Counted from the first letter of the stretch, positions 1 to 10,792 are shown. The stretch is DNA of 64,000 bases from Nephrocerus scutellatus (GCA_947095585.1 OX352763.1:60235016-60299015), one strand, 5' to 3'. Numbers and translations: made by a program. The notes: a model not told the origin generated them from the sequence alone.

Positions 1-627
1 TTCCTAGGACTAACTGGTTACTATAGGAAATTTATTAAAGACTATTCATTGATAGCGAAACCAATGACATTATTTCTAAAAAAGGATGCAAAAACAACAG
101 ACATAAGATACCAAGAAAGCTTCAATACACTTAAAAAACTGTTAACACATGATCCAATATTAGTATATCCTGACTTTACCAAGAAATTCACACTTACAAC
201 AGATGCTAGTAATTATGCGTTAGGCGCAGTACTTTCGCAAGATAATCATTCAATTTGTTATGCTAGCCGCACACTTAATGAACATGAAATTAATTACAGC
301 ACAATAGAAAAAGAATTATTAGCAATTATCTGGTCAACCAAATATTTCAGACCATATCTTTTCGGACGAAAATTCTTGATCGAAACTGATCACAAACCAT
401 TAACTTGGCTTTTCTCAATTAAAGAACCTAATTCAAAACTTGTAAGATGGAGATTAAAATTATCAGAATTTGACTACGAAATTAAATATAAAAAAGGAAC
501 ATTAAATAAAAACGCAGACGCTCTTTCAAGAATAGAGATAAATCTTAATGAAGAAAATGAAGACATCGGAAACATTTATCCATTTCCAATCACCAAATCT
601 CCTCTACCATCTTCAAAAGACAAATAG
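1..627 (+). pseudogene. Errantivirus-like gypsy pol: end of reverse transcriptase and RNase H
   Basis: The frame is open from the first base of the window, so this is a 5'-cut piece. It starts with the RT thumb motif [12 protein letters not shown]. The RNase H domain of Ty3/gypsy pol follows: [14 protein letters not shown] with its first acidic residue, [22 protein letters not shown] with the catalytic Glu, and TDHKPLTWL. In an element this enzyme copies genomic RNA and removes it from the hybrid. Stop at 625-627. The next reading frame (integrase) is already open a little upstream of 627, so a single frameshift near 600-640 probably broke one pol ORF. The downstream env gene and the AT-rich, Asn/Ile/Lys-rich coding style point to an errantivirus-like gypsy. 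It is an old, defective genomic copy. Confidence 0.88.
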
Positions 628-629
628 CA

Positions 630-1879
630 ATTCTTAAAACAAATTCTGGTTCTTTACGAATAAAACAAATAAGAATTTTCAACAAACACAGAAAAGTAAT
701 TTATGTCAAATCCTTAGATGCAGAAACTGCATTAACACTTTTAAAATCACATTTTAATCCAAAATCTCTAAACTGCATCTACATAGAAAATGAAGAATTT
801 CTTAAAACACTAGAAGATGTTTATAAAACGCATTTTGAAGCACAAAACCAATTAAAAATAGTCAGAACTGAAATAATGCTAAAAGACATAATAAATGAAG
901 AAGAATTAGCAGAACTCATTAAAGAAGAACATCTTAGAAACAACCATAGAGGAATTATAGAGGTTTACAAAGAATTACACTTAAAATATTATAATCCAAA
1001 ACTCAATATCAGAGTCACTCAATTCATTAATAACTGCGAAATATGCAACTTAGAAAAGTATGAACGTAAGCCAATCAAGAATAAATATCAATTAACAGAA
1101 ACACCCTCAGGTCCTAACGAAATTATTCACGCTGATGTATTCTATACACTCGAAAAACAAATTTTCATTACATTCATCGACAAATTTAGTAAATTCGCAC
1201 AAGCTATTAAAATTACAGCAAGAACTTGGACCGAATTCAAAAGAACCATTCTTGTTCTACTTTCTACAATAGGATCAATAAATAAAATTATAGTCGACAA
1301 CGAACTAGGATTCAAAGCTCTTCCACTAAGAGAATTTCTACAGAGCGAACAAATAGAAATCCACTATACTTTTAATAACAATCACACATCTAATTCAGAT
1401 GTAGAACGACTACAGAATACAATTAATTAACACATAAGATTATTAAAACATGATCCCAACAAAGACAATGATACAGTTGAAGAAAAAATTTTAAAAATAA
1501 TACGCTTCTATAATGACACCATTCATTCTACAACAGACAAAAAGCCAATAGATTTTAAAAATGGAACTATAAAAAATGATGAATATAATTTAATTAAAGA
1601 AAAAATTCTAAAGAAAAAGCAAATTACTATCGATAAATTAAATACAGGAAGAGAAGAAGTAGAAATACAACCTGGAACAAATTTTATTAAAGAAACACGT
1701 GGTGGAAAAAATCATACAAAGTTTAGGAAACTCAATACAGAAAAAATCGATGAAAATCATATATTTAATAAAGAATCTGGCTTAAAATATTACAAATCAC
1801 ACATAAAGCGTAAAAAGAAATTTCAAACAATTGACTCTCCTTCAATTCAAGCGAAAAACAAAATCATTAAAAGGAAACC
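630..1879 (+). pseudogene. Errantivirus-like gypsy integrase, broken by a nonsense codon
   Basis: This is the integrase part of pol, which inserts the DNA copy into the chromosome. An HHCC zinc module is visible (HLRNNHRG followed by NNCEICNLEK). The core follows with IHADVFYTL carrying the first Asp, IIVDNELGF the second, and SDVERLQN the Glu. Immediately after the Glu block a TAA at 1428-1430 stops translation. The same frame then stays open to about 1879 with a basic C-terminal domain, so this is a nonsense mutation in an otherwise readable gene. The frame overlaps the start region of env, the usual compact arrangement. Non-functional as it stands. Confidence 0.85.
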
Positions 1880-1902
1880 TTAACATATTCCTATCTTTAC
1901 AG

Positions 1903-3429
1903 ATGAATTCCCAAATCATAATTTTACTATTCTCAACAATATTATCCTTAATACACGGACAATCACTAGAGATACATGACTTAACTAACAACAATGGATA
2001 CATGACAATTAAGAAAGACGATATTAATATTATTGAAAAATTCAACAAAATCCTTCATATTATAAATATAACAGAAATAGAAAATACAATGCATCACATA
2101 AACGAAAATATAAACTTAATAAAAATAAAAATCGGTACAACTAACCCAATGTTCAACACATTAGTACATAACTATAAACACTTAGAACAAAAAATATACA
2201 ATCTCAGACCACATTCTAAAAATAAACGAGCTCTCATGAATATATTAGGCACAGGACTAAAATACCTAGCAGGAACAATGGACTCACAAGATGAGATCGA
2301 AATAAAAACCGAATTAGAAGCCCTTACCACAAATAATAAAGAATTAATATCAGAAAGTAATAAACAAGTCTCCTTTAATTCCAAAATTTCTCAACAAATT
2401 AAAGATATAACAGACCATATTGAAAAACAACAATTAAACATCACACAGTTTTTAAATAACATTAACATATTAAATAAAAACAATTTCAATAAATTACAAG
2501 ACGAAATAGACTACGTTCAAAACATTTATCAAATCAATTACGACATAAATCTTTTTCGACACCATATAGACGACATAGAACAAATCATTTTAACAAGCAA
2601 ACTAGGAATACTAACTAGAAACATTCTGACAAAAGAAGAACTAAGACTAACAGAAGGTATACAAGGTTTTAAAGACACTAAAATAGCCGTAATTTTCGAA
2701 AATAGACTTATCATAATAGTCCTATTAATACCACAATATTCTAGCACTTCCTTTTCCACTGTTATTATCGAACCGATGCCAAACAAAAATAATAAAGCTA
2801 TACTACTTGATGAAAGCATTTTTATTATAGATGAAAATAGTAATGTGTAATAGAAAAGTAAAAGATAAATTAAAGAAAAACTTATATAAAAGAAATGATA
2901 ATTGTACCTCAAACATTGTTAAATTTAAAGAAGCATATTGTCCAATGAAAAACTTTACGGGAAATAAAATAAAAGAAATAATACCCGGAATTATTTTAAC
3001 AAAAGATATTAAAAAAATAAATATCGAACATAATTGTAACAAACTAAAATTAAACATATCCGGAAGCAAATTAATTAAATTTGAAAATTGTAATGTAATC
3101 ATAGGAAATAACACATTTATTAATACATATTTTAAAATAAAAGATAGTGTTATTCTCCCATATTTTGTGTCAGAGATAAAAGAAAATAAAACTATAGAAA
3201 TAATAAAACTAGAAGATTTTCATATCAAAAAAATTGAAACAAATAGAAAACATATTGAAGAAATAACTCTGAACAATACACATAAAATATTTTATCATAT
3301 ACCTTATATTTTAATAATAATCATTATAATTATCGCACTATTAATGTATAAAATTATTAAGCATAAAAACACCATTAAAATTGTAACTTCGTCGGAGCCT
3401 CAGGCTAACGGGGGGGGGGGGGTGTTATA
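1903..3429 (+). pseudogene. Envelope-like protein of the gypsy/errantivirus element (frameshifted)
   Basis: The first ATG, at 1903, opens a hydrophobic signal peptide (about residues 1-20). It lies directly after a pyrimidine tract ending in CAG at 1900-1902, which could be the acceptor of the subgenomic env mRNA, as in gypsy. About 110 residues in, a dibasic cleavage site KNKR is followed by ALMNILGTGLKYLAG. This matches the furin-site/fusion-peptide layout shared by errantivirus Env and baculovirus F proteins. The first frame ends at 2850. A second frame, 2831-3429, overlaps by 20 bases and carries Cys-rich ectodomain sequence, N-glycosylation sites and one transmembrane helix near 3297-3355 before a short basic tail. 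The break at 2831-2850 makes it a pseudogene. The original product would be a type I membrane fusion glycoprotein. Confidence 0.82.
3410..3422 (+). other. Polypurine tract before the 3' LTR
   Basis: Thirteen consecutive G residues lie right after the env stop region and right before a TGTTATAG sequence that starts the putative LTR. Such a tract primes plus-strand DNA synthesis. The run is unusually pure and could also have been extended by slippage. Confidence 0.6.
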
Positions 3430-4250
3430 GCAGTAGATCCCACACCTCATACATTCCAAATAATATGAATAACTTCATATTGTATATATTCAAATTACTC
3501 ATAATACACAATTACTCATAATACACAATTATAATATTACTCATAATGCACATACGCGCAGTCACAATGGAAAATTCCATTGCTTATCTCTAATTCAGAT
3601 CTAAGAAGTAAACATGTTTACATCTTCTAAACTCAAGGACAACCAGATGTCCAATTGCGCATATATATTCTTATCTTCTTTACCAATTTCACAATATGAT
3701 GAAATCATCTTGTTTACCATTTTGATACATTCTTATCTTGTTTACCATTTACACATCCTTATCTTGTTTACCAAATTCAAAGACATGTTCTAACATAACT
3801 ATTATCACATTTTGCGATCTAAGAGATCAACATGTTTACTCCGTAAACACAACAACAAGATCAAAGTCCAACAGCTCAAAATAGTATTTAAGCAGCATGC
3901 AAATACACAACAGAGCAGTTCAATAGAGTTCCAGTTCTCATTCAGCTCATTATTATTCTTCAGTTCATCATCAGTGCAGTTCGTAGATATTCAGTATTCA
4001 GTGCAGTTCATAATTATTCAGTTCCAGTTACAATTCATCATTATTCAATTACAATTATTCAGTGACAGTATTTATTCAATCACAGTTCTTATTCAGTGAC
4101 ACAGTATGAAATAAATTAATATAATATAATCAGATATAAGTGAGTTATAAATTAAGTTGTAATAAAGTGTAAACCAAATATTACTTTTGTAAAAAACGAT
4201 TTTATTGAAAATATATTTTCTTTTTAAATATATATTTCGCTAATAATAAA
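3423..4250 (+). repeat. 3' LTR of the gypsy/errantivirus-like element
   Basis: The non-coding sequence after the polypurine tract has LTR features but no second copy in the window, so its end is approximate. It holds short internal repeats: TACTCATAATACACA units at about 3490-3550, four copies of a CTTATCTTGTTTACCA-like unit at about 3670-3775, and a run of TTCAGTTC/ATTCAGTG units at 3910-4100. Several AATAAA signals lie near 4110-4250. The open frame at 3812-4099 only reflects the TTCAG repeats and is not a gene. The LTR must end before 4259, where an unrelated repeat starts. Confidence 0.55.
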
Positions 4251-4258
4251 ATAAAACT

Positions 4259-4575
4259 CATAAGCTCGTTGTCATCTATCGCTTACCGGTGTAGAGTGTG
4301 CGAGTGAGACGACAATTGTTATGTAAGTTTCCGTCCATGACATATTGTGCGGAAGGTGTTACAGTGTTTACACTCAAGTGCATGTGGATTGCAATGTGCC
4401 AATTTCATCTAGGTCGCTGGACATAGCATCTGGTGCGGAATATATTTGCTGCGACTTATTTGTGACATATTAAATATTTATTTAAAACCCGGCACATGTG
4501 GATCGGACATAACATCTTGTGCGGAAGGGATTATTTGTGTTCTATCGAATGCTTATTTGCACCAAGTGAATATGT
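4259..4575 (+). repeat. ~320 bp dispersed repeat, copy 1 (pair with 10049-10385)
   Basis: The segment beginning CATAAGCTCGTTGTCATC is nearly the same as 10049-10385 in the same orientation, with a small difference after GGCAC (4490/10285). Inside it a motif close to GACATAACATCTTGTGCGGAAG occurs three times at ~90 bp spacing (about 4337, 4420 and 4507), suggesting an old internal minisatellite. No coding potential was recognised. The pair flanks the RING/gag element and the satellite as 5.8 kb-spaced direct repeats. Confidence 0.8.
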
Positions 4576-4732
4576 ATCAAAACGCACCATTACAAAACAG
4601 GTTGCTGGATAGTAAGGTACTAGCCAGAAATCTGAAGGTGCTCGTTTGATCCTTTGACTCATTCGAGTAGGGAAAATATGTCCTTGCCGTGGAAGGTACT
4701 CAATGGTTTCTTCAATATGTAAGCAAGTGATA

Positions 4733-5628
4733 TTAATGGCTCCGAGGAATTGTTGGCGGATGTGATCTCACATCCACGTGCAAGTTTCCCTGGTTCGCAC
4801 ATTTCGGGCATTGTGGTCTGTATATATCGCCTGCGCCGCATCTGTAACAAAATACTCGCCTTTTCTGCAAACAGTTTTGGTACCGATGGCCTGGTCTGTT
4901 GCAGTTTAAACAATTAATAGCCTTTTGTTGTATCTTCCCATACTCCTCCACCCTTGAGATAGGATTAAGGTTAAAATCCGCATGTTCCTCCGTCAAATCC
5001 GACATCTGTCTCCGAGGTTGGAAAGCTTTTACCACATGTGTCTTACGGAGATCCTCTATGAAACACTCATGGCGCTGGCATGATCTACGCAGTTGGGCTA
5101 TTGTGGTAAATTCCAAATGAAGTAACTCGTGTCTTAGATCATGGCGTAAGTTCCGTAATGTGATCTCGATTAGCTCTGATTCAGACATGGGGTCGCGTAA
5201 ACGATCGGTCAAAGCCGATATGGCATCGAAGTATTCGTCAAAGCATTCATTGTCCTTTTGCTTTCTTCCACGAATAAGTTCACGAATGTCGAAATCGGTT
5301 CTTAAATCTTTATATTGTCGTCGTATTGCTTCGCAAAGATCCGCCCAACTAGTAGTTCGCACGCTTTTGTGATATCTCCAGTACCATTCACGCGCCTTTC
5401 CGCCGAAGAACATGTGTGCATGTTGGAAAAGGGCGGAAAAATTACCATTAAGCGACTGAAATGTGAGAGCTTGAATTCGATAGATAAATTCTTCCACGGA
5501 TTCCAGCTTTGTATGATCTTAGCAACCTTCTCGGAGTTCCCTCGAGTTTGTTGGTAGTTAGTGGGGAAGATCATTGACGTCTCCTCGGCCGGAGTATTCG
5601 GTGGCTGCTGGTGACCAAGGGTCGTCAA
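4733..5628 (-). pseudogene. Retrotransposon gag with two zinc knuckles (minus strand)
   Basis: Reading from 5628 down, a capsid-like region contains FFGGKAREWYWRYH and a helical QYKDLRTDFDIRELI stretch, typical of Ty3/gypsy gag. Near the C-terminus are a zinc knuckle CLNCNRPGHRYQNC (CX2CX4HX4C) and a second Cys-rich module CYRCGAGDIYRPQC. Gag would form the particle and bind RNA. The main frame is 5497-4733; the part above about 5500 is in another frame, so there is at least one frameshift. Another shift at ~4740 leads into about 80 more bases of gag tail. No protease or RT follows, because the sequence changes to the 4259-4575 repeat, so the element is 3'-truncated. Confidence 0.8.
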
Positions 5629-5800
5629 ATCGGTCAGAGTTCACTGGTCGTGCATTCCGCGTTGTCTCATTCCCATCAGGTCTAACGTTTGGTGCTAGCT
5701 GATTTTGCAAAAAGTCACTTAAGGTATCGTTTATGTACTCCTTTATGCTTCCTAGCCACTCTTTCTTTTGGTTGGCTATTTGCTATTTCTGTTATCTTCA

Positions 5801-6310
5801 TCAGTTCTTCTTTGTACGAGTAAAAGGAATCTTTTTCAATTGACAAGCCCGGATTACGAAAACTGGTTTGACTGATATCTCTTGGAATATTGAGTGGCAA
5901 AGATAAATTTCCTCTGATATTAGGAGGAGGCACAGAGAAGGACATATTAGACCATCCGGTTGGTTTGGGTAAATGGGTTGCCTTCTCGTTCCCATCGTTC
6001 GGGACTGTTTAGGCTTGGCACCCCGTCCACCTCTATAAGGCATCGAAGACAACTTCTGAGACGGAGCATTTCTTTCTTTAGACCTTTGATTGTAGAGCGT
6101 GATGTTCTTTGCCTGGCAATCGGCCCGACAATTAGGACAAGATGGTTTGTTCCTAATCGAATCTATAATACATAGCTTATGAAATAAGTGGGCACACGGG
6201 GTTTGTGCTATTTCTATATCCTGACCGAGGTCTATCCTACAAACACTACATATGATAACGTCTTCCTGGTTAAGGTCAGTTAAGTTTTCCTCGCTTCGGT
6301 AGACTGCCAT
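5801..6310 (-). pseudogene. RING-H2 finger protein encoded upstream of gag in the same element
   Basis: The ATG is at 6310. Residues ~21-62 form a RING-H2 finger: CSVC, then a Cys and a His in PCAH, the second His in LFH, then Cys, and finally CPNC. The spacing is CX2C-X14-CXHX2HX2C-X10-CX2C. RING-H2 domains recruit ubiquitin-conjugating enzymes, so an E3 ligase-like role is possible. After the finger comes a basic Arg/Gly/Gln-rich linker, then a frame change near 5945: frame 5945-5715 continues the linker (MSFSVPPPNIRGN), and a further frame leads towards gag. The original protein was probably a RING-linker-gag fusion or a separate ORF directly before gag. I do not recognise a named family. 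Frameshifts make it non-functional. Confidence 0.72.
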
Positions 6311-6769
6311 TTTTAATAGAAGTGGGACAAAGGAGGAAAGAACTTACTGACTTGCTTCTTAAAAGCACGGAAACAAAGATAAAAATCCCTAGTAATAAAT
6401 GCTTAAAAGCTAATTGTGGTTTACTAATAAAGTCGTGGATGGATAGAACTTAAAACTGAATACTAATTTATATAATAAAGCCTTTAACATTGAGTTCAGG
6501 TGCGCACTTTGTAGGCGCAAAATGTCTACATGAGCATGTTTGGTATATTTGACCCAGAGAGAGAAAAAAAAATTTAAAATATTCTACTAGAAGCAAATAA
6601 TGTTGATCAATGAGCGTAATTAGCAAGGTTTTATTAAGCATTGGTCAATTGGTAGCTTTATACAGACCCAATCGAATTCCAGTATGCCTGCTTCAACGAT
6701 GCTTGAGACGCCTTCTTGAACGAAACCCTAATTGTTATCACGACAATACCCGGTATATGGAATACAACT
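6311..6769 (-). other. Leader region of the RING/gag element, non-coding
   Basis: No gene is seen here. This is the proximal part of the minus-strand leader between the repeat array and the RING ATG. It contains one isolated copy of the array element (AATCGAATTCCAG near 6670), showing that the array once extended further or decays towards the gene. Confidence 0.5.
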
Positions 6770-7540
6770 AAATAAATAACCAAAACTTGGTACACGAAAA
6801 TGTGCTTTGAGTGGACAGTTAACCCGTAAGGTCAACGAGTTCTAACCGTATTCCGACCCAAGGCAATTTCAAGAAAAAAACTTAACAACGAACTCCCAAA
6901 AAACTAAGCGGACAGCTATTTCGTTAGCATTAGTTTAGTTAGTTTTGGTTATACAAATAAATAAATAACCAAAACTTGGTACACGAAAATGTGCTTTGAG
7001 TGGACAGTTAACCCGTAAGGTCAACGAGTTCTAACCGTATTCCAACACAAGGCAATTTCAAGAAAAAAAACTTAACAACGAACTCCCAAAAAACTAAGCG
7101 GACAGCTATTTCGTTAGCATAAAAACAAAATAAAACCGTATTCCAGCTCAACAAGCATCTAACAAAAACGCGATAACTCTTCAAAGAAAATTAAGCGGTC
7201 GGCTATTCCGTACAAATCAAAACAAAATAAAACCGAATTCCAGCTCAACACAGCAACCAAAAGCAAAATATCTCAAAAACTATAACTCCCAAAAAAAAAA
7301 AAAGCGGTCGGCTATTCCGGACGAAATCCAAATAAAATAAAACCGAATTCCAGCCCAATCAGTTATATAAAGCGTAAAATAAATACCGAGGATCTGCAGC
7401 GAAACAAGTCATGACTTAAAATAAAGTATAGTCTGCTATCCCAATGAACTACAAGTCAAAAGGTCACCGCCAAGTGAACAGCTATTCCGGACGAAATCAA
7501 CGAAATACAACCGTATTCCAACTTGACTATAATGACTTCA
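6770..7540 (-). repeat. Tandem repeat array in the leader of the RING/gag LTR element
   Basis: Two nearly perfect 189 bp units lie side by side (about 6771-6930 plus spacer, and 6960-7120). Shorter, more diverged units follow to about 7540. Every unit shares two blocks: AAGCGGTCGGCTATTCCG-like (about 6905, 7094, 7191, 7301, 7474) and AAAACCGAATTCCAGC-like (about 7133, 7225, 7337, 7507). The array sits between the primer-binding site and the first ORF, where gypsy carries its Su(Hw) insulator array. Whether these blocks bind a protein is unknown. Confidence 0.75.
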
Positions 7541-7695
7541 TGGGTAAGTTCGGGCAGGAAACAGCCACACTGTCGTCAAAAAAAAGTTTACGGAAATTCC
7601 GAATTGTGTAGTTAACGATCGCGACGGAATAGTGTGAATAGTAAAAAAAAAACGATAAAATTACAAAAAATATTGGTAGCCTATCAAATGATAGG

Positions 7696-7712
7696 CCCCA
7701 CGTTGGGCGCCA
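7696..7712 (-). promoter_or_regulatory. Primer-binding site, tRNA-Lys type
   Basis: On the minus strand this reads TGGCGCCCAACGTGGGG, the sequence complementary to the 3' end of tRNA-Lys1,2 and used as PBS by several retroelements. It fixes the orientation of the element: LTR at higher coordinates, leader, RING and gag at lower ones. Confidence 0.8.
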
Positions 7713-7910
7713 ATTTATGTAATGGTGAATTTATTTCTTTCCTGTCGCGGAGCAATTCCTTCTTGGGGCCGGTGTGCACGCCTAGCACCTGCTCTGAGTA
7801 GCTCGCCGGATTGGTGTAGGTACTTGCCCCTCTCATTGCTCCCACCACCATAAAAATAGGCTTTTATTTTAACTATTTATTTCATTCTTCTTATCTTCAA
7901 AACTCGTTAT
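7713..7910 (-). repeat. Likely 5' LTR (3' portion) of the RING/gag element
   Basis: The sequence directly upstream of the PBS on the minus strand should be the LTR. It contains AATAAA-like signals and ends CCATTACATAAAT before the PBS. No matching LTR exists in the window, so its start cannot be set; it may extend further into the AT-rich stretch up to about 8200. Confidence 0.5.
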
Positions 7911-8240
7911 AAATTATAATTCGATTACATCTAATTCTAATGTTTTCTTCCAACCACGATATTTAACTAATTAGGCGACCACGATATATTAACTTAAAAC
8001 TAACAACATAAGATGTTTATTCATACAAATCTTTTTTTTGTTTTGATTTATTTTCTGATGTTTCACCAGTGATTCGATCTAGTTTTACTTATCCTGATTT
8101 ATACTAAGGTAAACTTAAATGACCGATTAAATAATCCTTGCTTCGATTAGAGATGCAAAACGATTAACTGTAAGGTACGTACTTTAATTTGTTGCACCGT
8201 AGCAGCAAACATCTTTAATTTTTTTGTATCTAAACATACA
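7911..8240. other. AT-rich non-coding stretch
   Basis: No gene or clear repeat unit is seen. It may be the outer part of the LTR or the most decayed edge of the neighbouring satellite. Confidence 0.4.
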
Positions 8241-9725
8241 AAAGTCGAAGAAAGTACCCATAAAAACTTAATGTTTATTATTTAAAAGATAATTTAATTA
8301 CGAACGTTTGAAATAATGGCATTCCTAACCTAAGTACCTTGGACTTGTTATTCCGTGATAAAAAATAGATTATAGAATATTTATAATTTATTATTTAATA
8401 GAAATAATTATTATACCTAACGGCCAAAGTCGCGATAGGTATGCGTAAATTTTTTTTTTTAGATTAATTAATACCTAAGTAGTAACTGGGTTTATGGTTT
8501 TCATAGACAAATTTCTAAGTACATCGAACTTACTACTCCGTAGTAACAAATAGATTTAATTGTTATACCTGTAACGCCAAAGTCGCGGTAGGTATGCATA
8601 AAATTTTAGATTTAGAAATACTTAAGTCATAACTAGATTACGTTTGACATACAAGAATTCATAAATATGTTGTCCCTGTTACTCCGTAGCCAACCGTATA
8701 TTTAATTACGATGTATGTCAACGTAAAAATCGCATCAAGTATAGCTATAATTTTAGGAACTTAATAATGTAGTGGCCACTTGATACCTGAGACTCCAAAT
8801 TATCTATTGAGTAGGAATAATCTGCTTACATCTGTCGAAGCAGAATTCATAAATAATCAACTTAACTTGTTACTCCTTTGTATCAAGCATGTCTAATAAT
8901 ACGTATGCCATCATCCCAAAATCGCGATAAGTGTGCAACAAAAAAATAACTTTAAATCGTTCAATGGTTAATGTGATCATTTGATATATATAAATACTTA
9001 TACTAGTTTATTAAGTGATGCTTTGGTAACGTAAAACAAAGCCGAATTTATAATTCTGCAATTTAATTGCACAGGGTAAGCACTGAGCAAACTAATATTG
9101 CATATAATATATCACAAAATCCCGATGAGTATGCAAAAAACTTTAAATGGTTCAAGTGGTCATATGACATATATACAAACTTATACTATTTTATTACGTG
9201 ATGCTTTGGTTACGTAAAACAAAGCCGAATTTATAATTCTGCAATGTAAATGTACAGAGAGAGCACTGAGCAAACTAATATTTTATATAACATATCACAA
9301 AATCCCGATAAGTATGCAAAAAAACTAAAAAAACTTTAAATGGTTCAAATGGTGATATGAGATATATACAAACTTATACTATTTTATTACGTGATGCTTT
9401 GGTTACGTAAAACAAAGCCGAATTTATAATTCTGCAATGTAACTGTACAGAGAGAGCACTGAGCAAACTAATATTTTATATAACATATCCCAAAATCCCG
9501 ATAAGTATGCAAAAAAAACTTTAAATGGTTCAAATGGTGATATGAGATATATACAAACTTATACTATTTTATTACGTGATGCTTTGGTTACGTAAAACAA
9601 AGCCGAATTTATAATTCTGCAATGTAACTGTACAGAGTAAGCACTGAGCAAACTAATATTGCATATAACATAACCCAAAATCCCGATAAGTATGCGAAAA
9701 ACTTTAAATGGTTCAAGTAGTAATG
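8240..9725. repeat. Satellite array, units ~156-196 bp, about 8 copies
   Basis: A marker close to CCCAAAATCCCGATAAGTATGCAAA recurs at about 8405, 8572, 8728, 8917, 9113, 9296, 9488 and 9672. The last four units also share a block GTGATGCTTTGGTTACGTAAAAC at 9015, 9198, 9391 and 9576 (spacings 183, 193, 185). The right half is well conserved and the left half strongly diverged, so the array was probably refreshed from the right side. No coding potential. Confidence 0.85.
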
Positions 9726-10048
9726 TAATATAGGAAAATTATAATAATTCTGTTCTGATTGCCAACAAATTTGTAATTATGCAAATTAATCGATGCATAT
9801 ACGCATAACATCTATCTGAGTACTTGCAAGGAAAACATTTGTCATGTGATACGGAATTTCCAACAAAACTCCACTTCCACTTTCGAAAACTGCTCGGTGT
9901 ATGTAGGAGTAATAAAGATGGTGCACGATTTTGATGTCCCACCGTCTTGAGGAATTGGGATGGGAATGAATTCCTTTTGAAGTCGTCGAAGACGGACACG
10001 TGGACAATAGAACGCTAATTCTAGCTGTCGATTTTCTCACAGGCGAAC
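9726..10048. other. Unassigned sequence between satellite and repeat
   Basis: Short open frames exist on the minus strand (10064-9786 and 9999-9739), but they carry no recognisable motif and overlap each other. I see no supported gene. Confidence 0.35.
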
Positions 10049-10385
10049 ATAAGCTCGTTGTCATCTATCGCTTACCGGTGTAGAGTGTGCGAGTGATACG
10101 ACAATTGTTTTGTAAGTTTCCGTCCATGACATCTTGTGCGGAAGGTGTTACAGTGTTTACACTGAAGTGCATGTGGATTGCAATGTGCCAATTTCATCTA
10201 GGTCGCTGGACATAGCATCTGGTGCGGAATATATTTGCTGTGACTTATTTGTGACATATTAAATATTTATTTAAAACCCGGCACGGAATACATCGTTGCT
10301 AAATAGGTTGCTGGACATAACATCTTGTGCGGAAGGGATTATTTGTGTTCTATCGAATGCTTATTTGCACCAAGTGAATATGTAG
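10049..10385 (+). repeat. ~320 bp dispersed repeat, copy 2 (pair with 4259-4575)
   Basis: It matches 4259-4575 in the same orientation from CATAAGCTCGTTG to CACCAAGTGAATATGTA. The triple GTGCGGAAG motif is retained. After 10383 it runs directly into BEL/Pao pol coding sequence, whereas copy 1 runs into the gag remnant. Confidence 0.8.
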
Positions 10386-10742
10386 CAGGTCACTTTCTAT
10401 CGTTTCTAACCATTCCTGAACCGTCATATGACGACATCAAAGAAAATCGGTTGTCAAAATGGCATGAGATGAGTAAATTAGTTGAATCCTTCTGGAGACG
10501 ATATTCGTTTGAGTACTTACATAATCTACAGACGCGATCAAAGTGGACTTCTAGTAAACCTAACGTTAAAAAGGGAGATGTTCTCTTGGTGCAAAAAAAA
10601 GCCTTTGTCTATAGTGGTATCAACTACACCTGGTTCGGATGGTAACGTAAGAGTGGTAGAACTACAAATGGTAGTTGATGGCGTTAAAAGGAACTTCAGG
10701 AGATCAATTACCAAAATATGCAAACTTCCAATTGAAGTTTAA
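10383..10742 (+). pseudogene. BEL/Pao pol C-terminus (integrase tail, DUF5641-type)
   Basis: The translation contains AGHFLSFLTIPEP, RLSKWHEMSKLVESFWRRYS and EYLHNLQTRSKW, the conserved end of BEL/Pao integrase. A run of eight A at about 10593 coincides with a frameshift; the other frame then gives PGSDGNVRVVELQ and ITKICKLPIEV up to a stop at 10740-10742. The intact BEL/Pao element at 33-38.6 kb has an equivalent end (PGSDGRVRV, VTKLCLLPI), so the families are related but different. Everything upstream of 10383 in pol is missing. Confidence 0.85.
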
Positions 10743-10792
10743 ACCTAATCAGTCGAGTTTCTATATTATTCCTATTGAAATGCTGAGCTTTT

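Noticed and set aside
3812..4099. 95-residue Ser/Phe/Gln-rich frame
   Set aside because: It translates the TTCAG-type repeats inside the LTR.
8240..9725. CRISPR-like array
   Set aside because: Units are 156-196 bp without constant short repeats and unique spacers, and the context is eukaryotic.
9739..10064. Two overlapping minus-strand ORFs
   Set aside because: No motifs, biased composition, mutually overlapping.
4259..10385. Terminal repeats (LTRs) of one large composite element
   Set aside because: The PBS at 7696 is not next to either copy and the copies lack LTR-like ends.
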